Shown: positions 26,221 to 34,803, counted from the stretch's first letter. The stretch: DNA of 64,000 nucleotides from Bradyrhizobium sp. 132 (GCF_023074185.1 NZ_JADPKY010000030.1:124001-188000), one strand, 5' to 3'. Made by a program: numbers and translations. The notes: generated from the sequence alone by a model not told the origin.

Positions 26221-26907
26221 TTAGCGGAATGCGAGATAGAGATTGGACGATAGCGGGCCGAGCGACAAACCGGTGTAGCCCACTGCCGCGGACTTAGGGA
26301 TGGAGGACTTGACGACCAGCGCGGCGAGCCCCAGCAGCCGTTTTCGCGTCATCAGGATCAGGTTCTGCTCGTCGGTCCATTCCGACTTGCCGGCGATCCT
26401 GCAGGCGATCCTGAAGGTGCCGTCCAGATAGTGCGCCAGCGGGATGGCCGTGTGGTGCTCGACCGGAAAGAACCTGTTGGGCACCGTGATGAACACCCGC
26501 CTCGCAACGCGGCAAAGCTCCTTGACCAGGAGCACCTGCTTTCCGTGGCTGCCGGCATGCTCGAGCACAGCATTGGACGTCGCGACATCGAACGCATTGT
26601 CGTCAAACGGCAGCCGTGTATTCGGTTCGATCTGCACGTAACGGCAAAGCGGAAAAGCCGCCTTGAACCCGGCTCCTTCGCCGAGCCCGCAGGCCGTGAT
26701 TTTGTGCTGATGTGGATAGCTTCTTTCCAGCACGTTTGCGCCGTCGTTGATCACGTCGGAAACACCGACGTCCAGGATCTCGTCCGACGCAGACGGCTGC
26801 ATCTGGGCGATGAAATCTCGGAATATGCGGTCGCGCGCCGCGATCAGCAGCTTTTCCGCCGTGCTCCCGGACGCCACCTCCCGGTAATATTGCTGATCGA
26901 CCGGCAC
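26221..26907 (-). CDS. SAM-dependent methyltransferase
   Basis: The 228-residue protein has the class I methyltransferase pattern: motif I is EILDVGVSDVIND, the acidic loop YVQIEPNTRLPF, motif II around FDVATSNAVLEHAG, and motif III VKELCRVARRVFITVPNRFFP. The GTG at 26907 follows GGTAGGG, which I prefer to the longer frame starting at 26991. The VLEH and PNRFFPVEHHT segments are common in methyltransferases acting on glycans or lipids. It is 27 bases upstream of the GT-C-like membrane gene, so likely co-transcribed. The substrate is unknown. Confidence 0.82.
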   Translation of the reverse strand: MPVDQQYYREVASGSTAEKLLIAARDRIFRDFIAQMQPSASDEILDVGVSDVINDGANVLERSYPHQHKITACGLGEGAGFKAAFPLCRYVQIEPNTRLPFDDNAFDVATSNAVLEHAGSHGKQVLLVKELCRVARRVFITVPNRFFPVEHHTAIPLAHYLDGTFRIACRIAGKSEWTDEQNLILMTRKRLLGLAALVVKSSIPKSAAVGYTGLSLGPLSSNLYLAFR

Positions 26908-26944
26908 TGCCCTACCTTCATGTGAGCTTCGAAGCGATGGCGCG

Positions 26945-27460
26945 TCAGGTTGGCGTCTTGCTCCAGTCGGGACCGACCGGCCCCGATACACCTTCGAACG
27001 CGCCCTCGACGAGCTCGACGACGAGGAGCCGGCTGTAATCGACCGGGCCCGGCATGGTGACGCGCCCCTTCGGCACCGGCTTGAAGCCGACGCGGCTGTA
27101 ATAGGGCTCGTCGCCGACCAGCAGCACCAGGCGATGGCCCTGCGCCTTGGCGTCCTTCAGCGCGCGCTCGAGCAGCAGCCGGCCGACGCCGCGGCCGCGG
27201 AACGGAGGCTCGACCGTCAGGGGCCCGAGCAGCAGTGCAGGCGTGTCACCGACGCAAACCGGCAATTGCCGTACGGATCCGACCAGCAACGTACCGACGC
27301 GGGCGGTGAAGGATAGATCGAGCACGTGATCCACATGCTCGCGAATGCGGTACGCGCTGAGCACAAAGCGGCCGGGTCCGAAGGTGCGTTCGTGCAGCCG
27401 CTCGATCGCCTGAGCATCGCCGGCGGCTTCCGACCGGATGGTGAGGGAGAGATCGTTCAT
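26945..27460 (-). CDS. GNAT family N-acetyltransferase
   Basis: This 171-residue protein has the GNAT fold: an N-terminal IERLHERTFGPGRF segment, a beta strand pair around LLLGPLTVEPPFRGRGVG where RGRGVG is the acetyl-CoA pyrophosphate loop (motif A), then LLLERALKDAKAQGH and YYSRVGFKPVPKGR. The overall pattern matches the YhbS-like subgroup. The substrate is not predictable. It lies on the same strand as its neighbours in the reverse group. Confidence 0.87.
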   Translation of the reverse strand: MNDLSLTIRSEAAGDAQAIERLHERTFGPGRFVLSAYRIREHVDHVLDLSFTARVGTLLVGSVRQLPVCVGDTPALLLGPLTVEPPFRGRGVGRLLLERALKDAKAQGHRLVLLVGDEPYYSRVGFKPVPKGRVTMPGPVDYSRLLVVELVEGAFEGVSGPVGPDWSKTPT

Positions 27461-27582
27461 CGCGTCACGGCATCTTCAGGCGGGAGTCATCGGTTCGCGT
27501 CGGAAAACGCGTCAGGCGGCGTCGGCGGGATATCACCTTGGAGGGCAACGGTCCATGGGATTGCGCCCGCCCCCGGAGGCTT

Positions 27583-28530
27583 TCAGTTCCTCCCGAGCGG
27601 CGGTTGGGACAGGTAGGCGAGCATCTTCATTTCCCGCCGGCCGCGCGTCACGGTGTCGAGCACGAGCCCCGACGAAGCCGAAAGCAGCGCCATGATCATC
27701 AGGCCCATGGAGAGCACGGCGGTCGGCAGGCGCGGTACGAGACCGGTCTCGAGGAAGGTGATCACGACGGGCACTCCGAAAGCGATCGACAGCAGCGCGA
27801 GGACGATGCCGATCGCCGAAAAGAAGCGCAGCGGCCGCTCCGACCGGTTGAGCTTCAGCATCGTGTTGAAGATACGCAACCCATCCTGCCAAGTATTGAG
27901 CTTGGAGAAGGAGCCTTCCGGGCGCGCATAATACGGCGTCTCGACCTCGGCAACCGGCAGCGACAATTCCAGCGCATAGACCGCAAACTCGGTCTCGATC
28001 TCGAAACCGCCGGACAGGACGGGGAAGGATTTGACGAACCGGCGCGAGAACACGCGGTAACCGGACAGGATGTCCGTGAAGGCGTGGCCGAAGGTCGAAG
28101 CCAGGAAACCGGTGAACAGCCGGTTGCCGATGCGATGACCGCGCCGGTAGGCCGCCTGCGATTGATCGACACGCAGACCCACAACCATATCCAGATGATC
28201 ATCGAGGAGCTGGTCGATCATGCGCGACGCGCTCGGCGCGTCGTAGGTCGCATCGCCATCGACGAGCACGTAGATGTCGGCCTCAATGTCCGCGAACATG
28301 CGGCGCACGACATGGCCTTTGCCCTGGCGCCGTTCGCTGCGCACGATTGCTCCGGCCTCGCGCGCGATCGCCGCGGTGCGGTCGGTCGAGTTGTTGTCGT
28401 ACACGTAGACCTCGGCCGCAGGCAGTGCCTTGCGGAAATCGGCGACGACCGTAGCAACGGCGGCTTCCTCATTGTAGCAGGGAACCAGCACGGCGACCCG
28501 GAATGGCCATGACCTCGTCGATTCAGACAA
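27583..28530 (-). CDS. GT2 glycosyltransferase, dolichol-phosphate-mannose-synthase-like
   Basis: The 315-residue protein starts at a TTG with AGGGATGAAGA upstream. The GT-A domain shows VAVLVPCYNEEAAVATVV, VYVYDNNSTDRT, the DxD motif in YVLVDGDATYDAPS and the acceptor region FRVFSRRFVKSFP. Two C-terminal spans (FFSAIGIVLALLSIAFGVPV and LPTAVLSMGLMIMALLSA) anchor it, as in DPM-like transferases that load polyprenyl phosphate with a sugar. With the GT-C-like gene three genes downstream, it could supply the lipid-linked donor for envelope glycosylation; that link is inferred. Confidence 0.87.
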   Translation of the reverse strand: MSESTRSWPFRVAVLVPCYNEEAAVATVVADFRKALPAAEVYVYDNNSTDRTAAIAREAGAIVRSERRQGKGHVVRRMFADIEADIYVLVDGDATYDAPSASRMIDQLLDDHLDMVVGLRVDQSQAAYRRGHRIGNRLFTGFLASTFGHAFTDILSGYRVFSRRFVKSFPVLSGGFEIETEFAVYALELSLPVAEVETPYYARPEGSFSKLNTWQDGLRIFNTMLKLNRSERPLRFFSAIGIVLALLSIAFGVPVVITFLETGLVPRLPTAVLSMGLMIMALLSASSGLVLDTVTRGRREMKMLAYLSQPPLGRN

Positions 28531-28589
28531 TCTTCATCCCTCGTCCATGCGCCGAGACCGCAGGCGCGGTTTACTAGCACAGGCAGCCA

Positions 28590-29081
28590 TCATCGCCACG
28601 TCGCAATCTGCGGCCTGTCGTGAAGGACTTCCGCGATCCGCAGCCGCGTGCCGGGCGTGGTCCCCTCGGGCAGCGCCGTGACAGCGTAGAACCCGCATTC
28701 GGCGATCTCGCGGTTGGGCTGCGGCAGGCGATCCTGCTTGAACTGCCTGACAACGTAGACCGCGACATGATCGCGGCGGGAGACGTGGCTGTTGAGGAAG
28801 ATGCCGTGCAGCACGGCGTCGCCGGTGAGATCGATATCCCCCTCTTCCTTGAGCTCGCGCCGCATCGCCTGCTCCATGGTCTCGCCGAGATCGACGCCGC
28901 CGCCGGGCAGATACCAGCCCGTGACGTAGCTGTGCCTGACCAGGAACACCCTGCTCTCGGCATCCAGCACCACGGCGCGAACGCCGAGCGTCATGCCGCG
29001 GACGAGCAGGAAATAGGCGTGGAAGATTCGCCGCAGCAGCGGCTCGAATGTCCGTCGGACGCTATTCAGACGATCCCCCAT
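28590..29081 (-). CDS. NUDIX hydrolase
   Basis: The 163-residue protein contains a NUDIX box: WYLPGGGVDLGETMEQAMRR followed by ELKEEGDIDL, with the RELxEE core. An AAGGAGCCTG site lies before the ATG. An N-terminal hydrophobic helix (LLRRIFHAYFLLVRGMTLGV) precedes the catalytic domain, so it may associate with the membrane. Substrate specificity cannot be read; nucleotide sugars or polyprenyl diphosphates would fit the neighbourhood. It is the first gene of the reverse group ending at 25027. Confidence 0.87.
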   Translation of the reverse strand: MGDRLNSVRRTFEPLLRRIFHAYFLLVRGMTLGVRAVVLDAESRVFLVRHSYVTGWYLPGGGVDLGETMEQAMRRELKEEGDIDLTGDAVLHGIFLNSHVSRRDHVAVYVVRQFKQDRLPQPNREIAECGFYAVTALPEGTTPGTRLRIAEVLHDRPQIATWR

Positions 29082-29173
29082 CAGGCTCCTTGACGCTTTG
29101 CCTGAGGCTTGGCTTGCGCGTTGCCCGCGACCTTGCCATTACAGCGGACGAATAGCGAGGCAATCGCAGCCAC

Positions 29174-30055
29174 ATGGCCCCCTTCACGCTCGCCCATCTG
29201 TCCGACCCGCATCTGCCGCCGCTGCCGAAGCCGCGGTTGATCGAGCTCGCCGGAAAGCGCGCGCTCGGCTACGTCAACTGGACGCGCAACCGTCACAAGT
29301 ACCAGCGCCGCGAGGTGCTCGACGCACTCGTCGCCGACATGAAGGCGCAAAGTCCCGACCACATCGCGGTCACAGGCGATCTCGTCAATCTCGCGCTGGA
29401 AGCCGAATTCGCGCCGGCGCGCGCCTGGCTCGACGGCGTCGGCCCGCCCGACCGCGTCACCACGATTCCCGGCAATCACGACGCTTATGTCCGCGCCACC
29501 TCGCATCGTTTCGGCGAGACCTTCGCGCCCTATCTTGCGGGCGACGACGGCCGTATCGGCTTTCCTTCCGTGCGCCGGCGCGGGCCGCTCGCGCTGATCA
29601 GCCTGTCCACGGCGGTGCCGACTCTTCCGCTGATGGCGACGGGCACGCTCGGACGCGATCAGCTCGCGGCCCTCGAAGAGGGGCTCGAACGGCTTGCAGC
29701 CGAGGATGTCTTTCGCGTGCTGCTGGTGCATCATCCGTTGAAGTCCGGCGCGTACCACAAGCGGATGACTGACTCCGCCGGGCTGCTGACGCTTCTGAAA
29801 CGCCACGGCGTCGAGCTGATCTTGCACGGACACGACCACGTTCATTCGACGATGTGGTTCGAGGGCCCCAACGGCAACATTCCCGCGATCGGCGCGCCGT
29901 CGGCCTCCGCGCTCGCGCACGGGCACACCCCGGCCGCGGCCTATAATCTGTTCACGATCGAGAAGGACAATGCCGGCTGGCGATGCGAGCAGGCGGTGCG
30001 GAGCCTGGGGGCTGGGCTTCAGATCGTACAGATGAAGCATGTCAGGTTGATTTGA
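29174..30055 (+). CDS. Metallophosphoesterase
   Basis: The 293-residue protein carries the five-block calcineurin-like signature: LAHLSDPHL (DxH), VTGDLVN (GD), IPGNHDAY (GNHD), LLVHHPL (H) and LHGHDHVHST (GHDH). It is probably a cytoplasmic phosphodiesterase of the CpdA/MPP superfamily type. It starts 93 bases from the divergent NUDIX gene. The substrate, such as cyclic nucleotides, phospholipid headgroups or UDP-diacylglucosamine, is not determined; the sequence lacks the extra features that would mark LpxH clearly. Confidence 0.9.
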   Translation: MAPFTLAHLSDPHLPPLPKPRLIELAGKRALGYVNWTRNRHKYQRREVLDALVADMKAQSPDHIAVTGDLVNLALEAEFAPARAWLDGVGPPDRVTTIPGNHDAYVRATSHRFGETFAPYLAGDDGRIGFPSVRRRGPLALISLSTAVPTLPLMATGTLGRDQLAALEEGLERLAAEDVFRVLLVHHPLKSGAYHKRMTDSAGLLTLLKRHGVELILHGHDHVHSTMWFEGPNGNIPAIGAPSASALAHGHTPAAAYNLFTIEKDNAGWRCEQAVRSLGAGLQIVQMKHVRLI

Positions 30056-30086
30056 GGCCACGCCGTCATTGCGACGGAGGAGAAAT

Positions 30087-30641
30087 TCACAAGTTTCGCA
30101 GGGCCGCCAGCACGGCAACCCCGAACAGCGCGGCGGCGCCGAGCACAAATCCGAACACGAACGGCCAGACGCGCGACCGGCGCGACGGCGGCGCGACCTC
30201 GGGCTTCGGCTCAGGCGGGACCACCATCGCATGCTCGCGCTCGATCATGCGGCGGGCGACGTAATCAGTCACGGCCTCGACGATGACAGCGGTGTCGTGG
30301 GATTCGGCGAGCACGATGCGGCCGAAGCGGGTGTCCTGCACGAAGCGGTACATCCGCTTGTCGCGGCCCATCACGATGTGCGCGACGACGTCGATCCAGA
30401 GTCTCGGCGTATCGCCCTGGCTGATGCCGCGGTCGAACAGGTCGATCCGCTCGGGCACCTGCGCGAACAGGGGATCGAGCGCGTCGTTGAGGATCTCGAG
30501 CCTTGCCACTTCGGCATCGCGCAAATCGACGACGACGCCGGTCCGGTCGGCGGCCTCGATCCGCGCCCGCAACAGCGCATCGCGCAGCCGCACCGGGCGT
30601 GGCTGGCCGGGGTGGATCCCGCTGGTTTCGGGCTCTGACAT
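30087..30641 (-). CDS. Conserved hypothetical protein with C-terminal membrane anchor
   Basis: The 184-residue product has a soluble N-terminal part of about 150 residues followed by a proline-rich linker and one C-terminal span (VWPFVFGFVLGAAALFGVAVL), suggesting a tail-anchored membrane protein facing the cytoplasm. The N-terminal part contains DAEVARLEILNDALDPLFAQ and LWIDVVAHIVMGRD, which I do not recognise as a named domain. It is convergent with the metallophosphoesterase. Codon use is normal for the genome, so it is probably a real gene. Confidence 0.72.
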   Translation of the reverse strand: MSEPETSGIHPGQPRPVRLRDALLRARIEAADRTGVVVDLRDAEVARLEILNDALDPLFAQVPERIDLFDRGISQGDTPRLWIDVVAHIVMGRDKRMYRFVQDTRFGRIVLAESHDTAVIVEAVTDYVARRMIEREHAMVVPPEPKPEVAPPSRRSRVWPFVFGFVLGAAALFGVAVLAALRNL

Positions 30642-30749
30642 TGTCGGCCTCGTCCTGACTTCCTTCCATTAACCTATCAGCAACCAATGTGTCCGCAAAG
30701 GCCCCACAATTCCAGTTACTTACGGCGCCCACAGGCCGTTCACCTGTGC

Positions 30750-30788
30750 CAAAAACAGACGATCCCACCCGGCTTGCGCCGGATGGGA
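30750..30788 (-). terminator. Hairpin with trailing T-run after the DUF4170 gene
   Basis: On the minus strand TCCCATCCGGC-GCAA-GCCGGGTGGGA forms a strong stem, followed nine bases later by TTTTT. It lies about 40 bases beyond the DUF4170 stop codon and probably ends the aceA-DUF4170 transcript. The gap before the T-run makes it an imperfect intrinsic terminator. Confidence 0.6.
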
Positions 30789-30826
30789 CCATCCGTCCTT
30801 GGACGTCTTCTTATCAGTTCAGATTG

Positions 30827-31033
30827 TCAGGCCGAGACCCGCGACGGCTCTTCCACGATCGAGAAGCGAACTCCGGCCTTGTGGCGGTTCTCTTCCGAGA
30901 CCGAGCGCCAGGCGTCCTCGGCCTCCTTGCGGGTCTTGAACGGACCCTGCACCTGGGCCGAACCTTCCACCAGCTTGTGGAAGTTCATCGAACCGAACTC
31001 GCCGCCGATCACCCAGAAATTGCTGTTGGTCAT
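30827..31033 (-). CDS. DUF4170 protein downstream of isocitrate lyase
   Basis: This 68-residue protein matches DUF4170: FWVIGGEFGSMNF, then GPFKTRKEAEDAWR and RFSIVEE. An AGGAGACTGACA site precedes the ATG. It follows aceA by 30 bases on the same strand, an arrangement seen in other alphaproteobacteria, so it is probably expressed together with the glyoxylate-shunt enzyme. The family has no known activity; a small beta-alpha fold similar to SPOR-like or ligand-binding domains is suggested by the FKTRKEAEDAW pattern but is not established. Confidence 0.85.
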   Translation of the reverse strand: MTNSNFWVIGGEFGSMNFHKLVEGSAQVQGPFKTRKEAEDAWRSVSEENRHKAGVRFSIVEEPSRVSA

Positions 31034-31063
31034 TGTCAGTCTCCTGTCGAATAGCGTGATGCG

Positions 31064-32695
31064 TTAGCCGAACTGGTTCATCGTGTTGTGGGCACCGCCC
31101 GCCTTCAGGGCAGCTTCGCCGGCGAAGTATTCCTTGTGGTCGTCGCCGATGTCGGAGCCGGCCATGTTCTGATGCTTGGCGCAGGCGATACCCTGACGGA
31201 TCTCGGCGCGCTGGACGTTCTTGACATAGCCGAGCATGCCCTGGTCGCCGAAATACTCCTTCGCCAGATTGTCGGTCGAGAGCGCCGCCGTATGGTAGGT
31301 CGGCAACGTGATCAGATGGTGGAAGATGCCGGCGCGCTTGGCCGAATCCGCCTGGAAGGTGCGGATGCGCTCGTCGGCTTCCTTCGCCAGCGGCGTATCG
31401 TCGTATTCCTGCTTCATCAGCTCGGCACGATTGTACTTGCTGACGTCCTTGCCGGCCTCCTTCATCGCGTCGTAGACCTGCCAACGGAAGTTGAGCGTCC
31501 AGTTGAACGACGGCGAGTTGTTGTAGGCCAGCTTGGCGTTTGGAACGACCTTGCGGATCCGATCGACCATCTTGGCGATCTGCTCGATATGCGGCTTCTC
31601 GGTCTCGATCCACAGCAGGTCCGCACCATTCTGCAGCGAGGTGATGCTGTCGAGCACGCAGCGGTCTTCGCCGGTGCCCGGGCGGAACTGATAGAGATTG
31701 GAGGGCAGCCGCTTCGGACGCATCATCTTGCCGTTGCGGTTGATGATGACGTCGCCGTTGCGGGCGTTCTCCGCCGTCACTTCCTCGCAATCCAGGAAGC
31801 TGTTGTACTGGTCGCCGAGGTCGCCGGGCTTGTGGCTGACGGCGATCTGCTGCGTCAGGCCGGCACCGAGCGAGTCGGTGCGGGTCACGACGACGCCGTC
31901 TTCGACGCCGAGCTCGAGGAAGGCGTGGCGGCAGGCGCGGATCTTCGCCAGGAACACCTCGTGCGGCACGGTGACCTTGCCGTCCTGATGGCCGCACTGC
32001 TTCTCGTCCGAGACCTGGTTCTCGATCTGGAGCGCGCAGGCACCCGCCTCGATCATCTTCTTGGCGAGCAGATAGGTCGCCTCCGCATTGCCGAAGCCGG
32101 CGTCGATGTCGGCGATGACGGGCACGACATGGGTCTTGAAGTTGTCGATCTTCTCGATCATCGCCTTTTCCTTCGCCTTGTCGCCTTCCTTGCGGGCGGC
32201 ATCCAGGCTGCGGAAGATGTCGTTCAGTTCGCGCGAATCGGCCTGACGCAGGAAGGTGTAGAGCTCTTCGATCAGCGCCGGCACCGAGGTCTTCTCGTGC
32301 ATCGACTGGTCGGGCAGCGGACCGAACTCGGAGCGCAGCGCCGCGATCATCCAGCCGGACAGGTACAAATAGGTGCGATCGGTCTTGCCAAAGTGCTTCT
32401 TGACCGAGATCAGCTTCTGCTGGGCGATGAAGCCGTGCCAGCAGCCCAGCGACTGAGTGTACTTGGTCGGGTCGCCGTCATAGGCGGCCATGTCGGCTCG
32501 CATCAGCGCCGCGGTGTAGCGGGCGACGTCGAGGCCGGTCTTGAAGCGATTCTGCAGGCGCATGCGGGCGACGGCCTCGGCCGACACACCGTTCCAGGTC
32601 GGCTGGGTCTCGAGGAGCGACTGGGCCGCCTCGATCTCGCTCTGATACGAGGCCGGGCCCTGGAGGGTGCTGATGCCGCGGGGCTGATAGTTCAT
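31064..32695 (-). CDS. aceA: Isocitrate lyase
   Basis: Isocitrate lyase splits isocitrate to glyoxylate and succinate, the first step of the glyoxylate shunt needed for growth on acetate and fatty acids. The 543-residue protein belongs to the longer class. The catalytic loop is SDEKQCGHQDGK, with a KQCGH variant of the usual KKCGH. Other conserved parts include PVIADIDAGFGNAEATY, VTRTDSLGA, and the SFNWTLNF segment. I start at MNYQPRGI (32695), although the frame runs 18 codons further. The beta-oxidation operon at 54-61 kb supplies the acetyl-CoA this pathway handles. Confidence 0.95.
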   Translation of the reverse strand: MNYQPRGISTLQGPASYQSEIEAAQSLLETQPTWNGVSAEAVARMRLQNRFKTGLDVARYTAALMRADMAAYDGDPTKYTQSLGCWHGFIAQQKLISVKKHFGKTDRTYLYLSGWMIAALRSEFGPLPDQSMHEKTSVPALIEELYTFLRQADSRELNDIFRSLDAARKEGDKAKEKAMIEKIDNFKTHVVPVIADIDAGFGNAEATYLLAKKMIEAGACALQIENQVSDEKQCGHQDGKVTVPHEVFLAKIRACRHAFLELGVEDGVVVTRTDSLGAGLTQQIAVSHKPGDLGDQYNSFLDCEEVTAENARNGDVIINRNGKMMRPKRLPSNLYQFRPGTGEDRCVLDSITSLQNGADLLWIETEKPHIEQIAKMVDRIRKVVPNAKLAYNNSPSFNWTLNFRWQVYDAMKEAGKDVSKYNRAELMKQEYDDTPLAKEADERIRTFQADSAKRAGIFHHLITLPTYHTAALSTDNLAKEYFGDQGMLGYVKNVQRAEIRQGIACAKHQNMAGSDIGDDHKEYFAGEAALKAGGAHNTMNQFG

Positions 32696-32924
32696 GTGCC
32701 TGATCCTTTCGCTGACGACGGCGATGTCTGCCATCGACATTCTTGACAATGCATTGCGAAATGCGTGTCAGAAGCTAAACGCGAGAAAGCTCAGGTCGTA
32801 CAGAGACCTTGTATTTGAATGGTGATGTCATGTAACATCAGAACATGTAATAGATGTTATTTTGTAAATTTTGTAAAGGATATAGATCAAACAAACTGTC
32901 CTTGATGCCTCGGGAGACCTGAAA
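32696..32924. promoter_or_regulatory. aceA/scfR divergent promoter region with repeats
   Basis: This AT-rich 229-base region lies between two divergent genes. At 32823-32840 there is an inverted repeat with arms TGATGT and ACATCA separated by six bases. At 32860-32877 the nine-base unit TTTTGTAAA occurs twice in tandem. TTTGCAAA-like sites are typical for the RamB/ScfR regulator class, so the tandem TTTTGTAAA could be where the divergently encoded regulator binds. Neither motif has been tested. Confidence 0.5.
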
Positions 32925-34370
32925 ATGCCCGCCGGTTCCAGCAAGAAGCTCTTCGTCGGCCCGCGCTTTCGGCGGATCCGGCAGCAATTGGGGCTGTCGC
33001 AGACCCAGATGGCCGAGGGGCTCGGGATCTCGCCGAGCTATGTCAACCTGATCGAGCGCAACCAGCGTCCAGTGACCGCGCAGATCCTGCTGCGGCTGGC
33101 CGAGACCTATGACCTCGACCTGCGCGACCTCGCCACCGCCGACGAGGATCGCTTTTTCGCCGAGCTCAACGAGATCTTCTCCGACCCGCTGTTCCGCCAG
33201 ATCGACGTTCCCAAGCAGGAACTGCGCGATCTCGCCGAACTCTGCCCCGGCGTCACCCATGCGCTGCAGCGGCTCTACGCCGCCTATGCCGAGGCGCGCC
33301 AGGGCGAGACCCTGGCGGCAGCGCAAATGGCCGACCGTGACGTCGGCACGCGCTATGAGGCCAATCCGGTCGAACGCGTCCGCGAGCTTATCGAGGCCAA
33401 CCGCAACTATTTTCCGGAACTCGAGCAAGCCGCGGAAACTCTGCGCGACGAACTGAACGTGCCGGCCGAAGAGCTTTATGCGGCGCTCGCCGCGCGACTG
33501 CGCGAGAAGCATTCGATCCAGACCCGCATCATGCCGGTGGACGTGATGCGCGAGACGCTGCGGCGCTTCGACCGCCATCGCCGCCAGCTCCTGATCTCCG
33601 AGCTGGTCGACGCGCCCGGCCGCGCGTTCCAGCTCGCCTTCCAGCTCGGCTTGAGCGAATGCGCGCAGCAACTGGAGACCATCATCGGCCGCGCCGGCCC
33701 GCTCGACGACACACCGCGGCGCCTGTTCCGCATCACGCTCGGCAACTATTTTGCGGCCGCCGTGATGATGCCCTACCCCGCGTTCCTCGCCGCGGCGGAA
33801 GCACTGAACTACGACATCCATTTGCTGGCGCAGCGCTTCAATTCCGGCTTCGAGCAGGTCTGCCACCGGCTCACCACCCTGCAGCGGCCGAACGCCCGTG
33901 GCATTCCCTTCTTCCTGCTTCGTGTCGACAATGCCGGTAACGTCTCGAAGCGCTTCTCCTCCGGCACATTCCCGTTCTCGAAATTCGGCGGCACCTGTCC
34001 GCTGTGGAACGTGCACTCGACCTTCGACACGCCGGATCGCCTGCTCAAGCAGGTGATCGAGCTGTCCGACGGTACGCGTTATTTCTCGATCGCGCAGATG
34101 GTGCGCCGTCCCGTCGCGCCGCACCCGTTGCCGCAGCCGCGCTTCGCCATCGGCCTCGGCTGCGAGATCCGTCACGCCGCGCGCCTCGTCTACGCCGCCG
34201 GCATCGATCTGGAGAAAACGGAGGGCACGCCGATCGGCGTCAACTGCCGCCTCTGCGAGCGCGAAAACTGCGCTCAGCGCGCGGAGCCACCGATCACGCG
34301 CACGCTGATCCTGGACGAGACGACCCGGCGGGTGTCGAGTTTCGCGTTCTCGAATGCGAGGGAGCTGTGA
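32925..34370 (+). CDS. ScfR/RamB-type short-chain fatty acid transcriptional regulator
   Basis: This 481-residue protein opens with an XRE helix-turn-helix (residues about 8-65, with GLSQTQMAEGLGISPSYVNL). It continues with an ImmA/IrrE-like segment and a DUF2083-type C-terminal domain that carries cysteines in GGTCPLWN and NCRLCERENCAQ. This architecture is that of RamB and ScfR/ShcR, which control acetate and propionate genes, including isocitrate lyase. Its divergent position next to aceA supports direct regulation. The cysteines may bind a metal or an acyl-CoA-linked signal, but this is inference. Confidence 0.9.
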   Translation: MPAGSSKKLFVGPRFRRIRQQLGLSQTQMAEGLGISPSYVNLIERNQRPVTAQILLRLAETYDLDLRDLATADEDRFFAELNEIFSDPLFRQIDVPKQELRDLAELCPGVTHALQRLYAAYAEARQGETLAAAQMADRDVGTRYEANPVERVRELIEANRNYFPELEQAAETLRDELNVPAEELYAALAARLREKHSIQTRIMPVDVMRETLRRFDRHRRQLLISELVDAPGRAFQLAFQLGLSECAQQLETIIGRAGPLDDTPRRLFRITLGNYFAAAVMMPYPAFLAAAEALNYDIHLLAQRFNSGFEQVCHRLTTLQRPNARGIPFFLLRVDNAGNVSKRFSSGTFPFSKFGGTCPLWNVHSTFDTPDRLLKQVIELSDGTRYFSIAQMVRRPVAPHPLPQPRFAIGLGCEIRHAARLVYAAGIDLEKTEGTPIGVNCRLCERENCAQRAEPPITRTLILDETTRRVSSFAFSNAREL

Positions 34371-34379
34371 AGCACACCG

Positions 34380-34485
34380 CTGTCATGCCCCGCGAAGGCG
34401 GGGCATCCAGTACGCCGCGGCCTGTCGGTTCAATCGCTGCCGTCTCGGAGTACTGGATCGCCCGGTCGAGCCGGGCGATGACAGT
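34380..34485. repeat. Dispersed palindromic repeat, family B, copy 1
   Basis: The element begins CTGTCATGCCCCGCGAAGGC and ends CCGGGCGATGACAG, with internal CATCCAGTAC pairing with GTACTGGAT-like sequence. A second copy at 39569-39674 has the same order. It lies just past the scfR stop codon, between convergent genes. This ATGCCCCGC...GGGGCATCCAGTA family is common in Bradyrhizobium genomes. Confidence 0.85.
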
Positions 34486-34509
34486 TGAATGCGCGGCTGC
34501 ACCCAAGTC

Positions 34510-34803
34510 CTATGCCAGCGTATGCACGATCACCGGCCCCGCGGCGGCGCGGGCGTCGCCTGCAAGCAGCGGGCCGAGATCCTTCTCGATCCAGGCGATC
34601 GCGCGCCGGTTCGCCTCCTCCGCCTGCTCGAACTTGTCGAAGATCGAGATCGCGGTCACGGTGTCGTCGCCGGCATAGACGACGTAATAGGCGCGGAAAC
34701 CGTCGACGTCGCTGATGATCGGAACGGCGCCGTCCTTGATGCGGCGCGCCAGCTCTTCCGCGCTCCCGCTTTTCGCCTTGGCCTGACGGATGGCGGCATA
34801 CAT
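34510..34803 (-). CDS. Dimeric alpha/beta-barrel (antibiotic monooxygenase-like) protein
   Basis: The 97-residue protein has the beta-alpha-beta-beta-alpha-beta order of the ABM-type ferredoxin-like fold: MYAAIRQAKAKSG, a SAEELARRI helix, GFRAYYVVYAGDDTVTAISIF and a FEQAEEANRRAIAWI helix. No catalytic residues can be named. It may be an orphan member of the ABM-like superfamily that includes quinol monooxygenases. It is convergent with scfR and separated from it by a repeat element. Confidence 0.72.
   Translation of the reverse strand: MYAAIRQAKAKSGSAEELARRIKDGAVPIISDVDGFRAYYVVYAGDDTVTAISIFDKFEQAEEANRRAIAWIEKDLGPLLAGDARAAAGPVIVHTLA

Noticed and set aside
29081..30232. 383-codon minus-strand frame over the metallophosphoesterase
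   Set aside because: The opposite strand has all five phosphoesterase motifs; this frame has none of any family.
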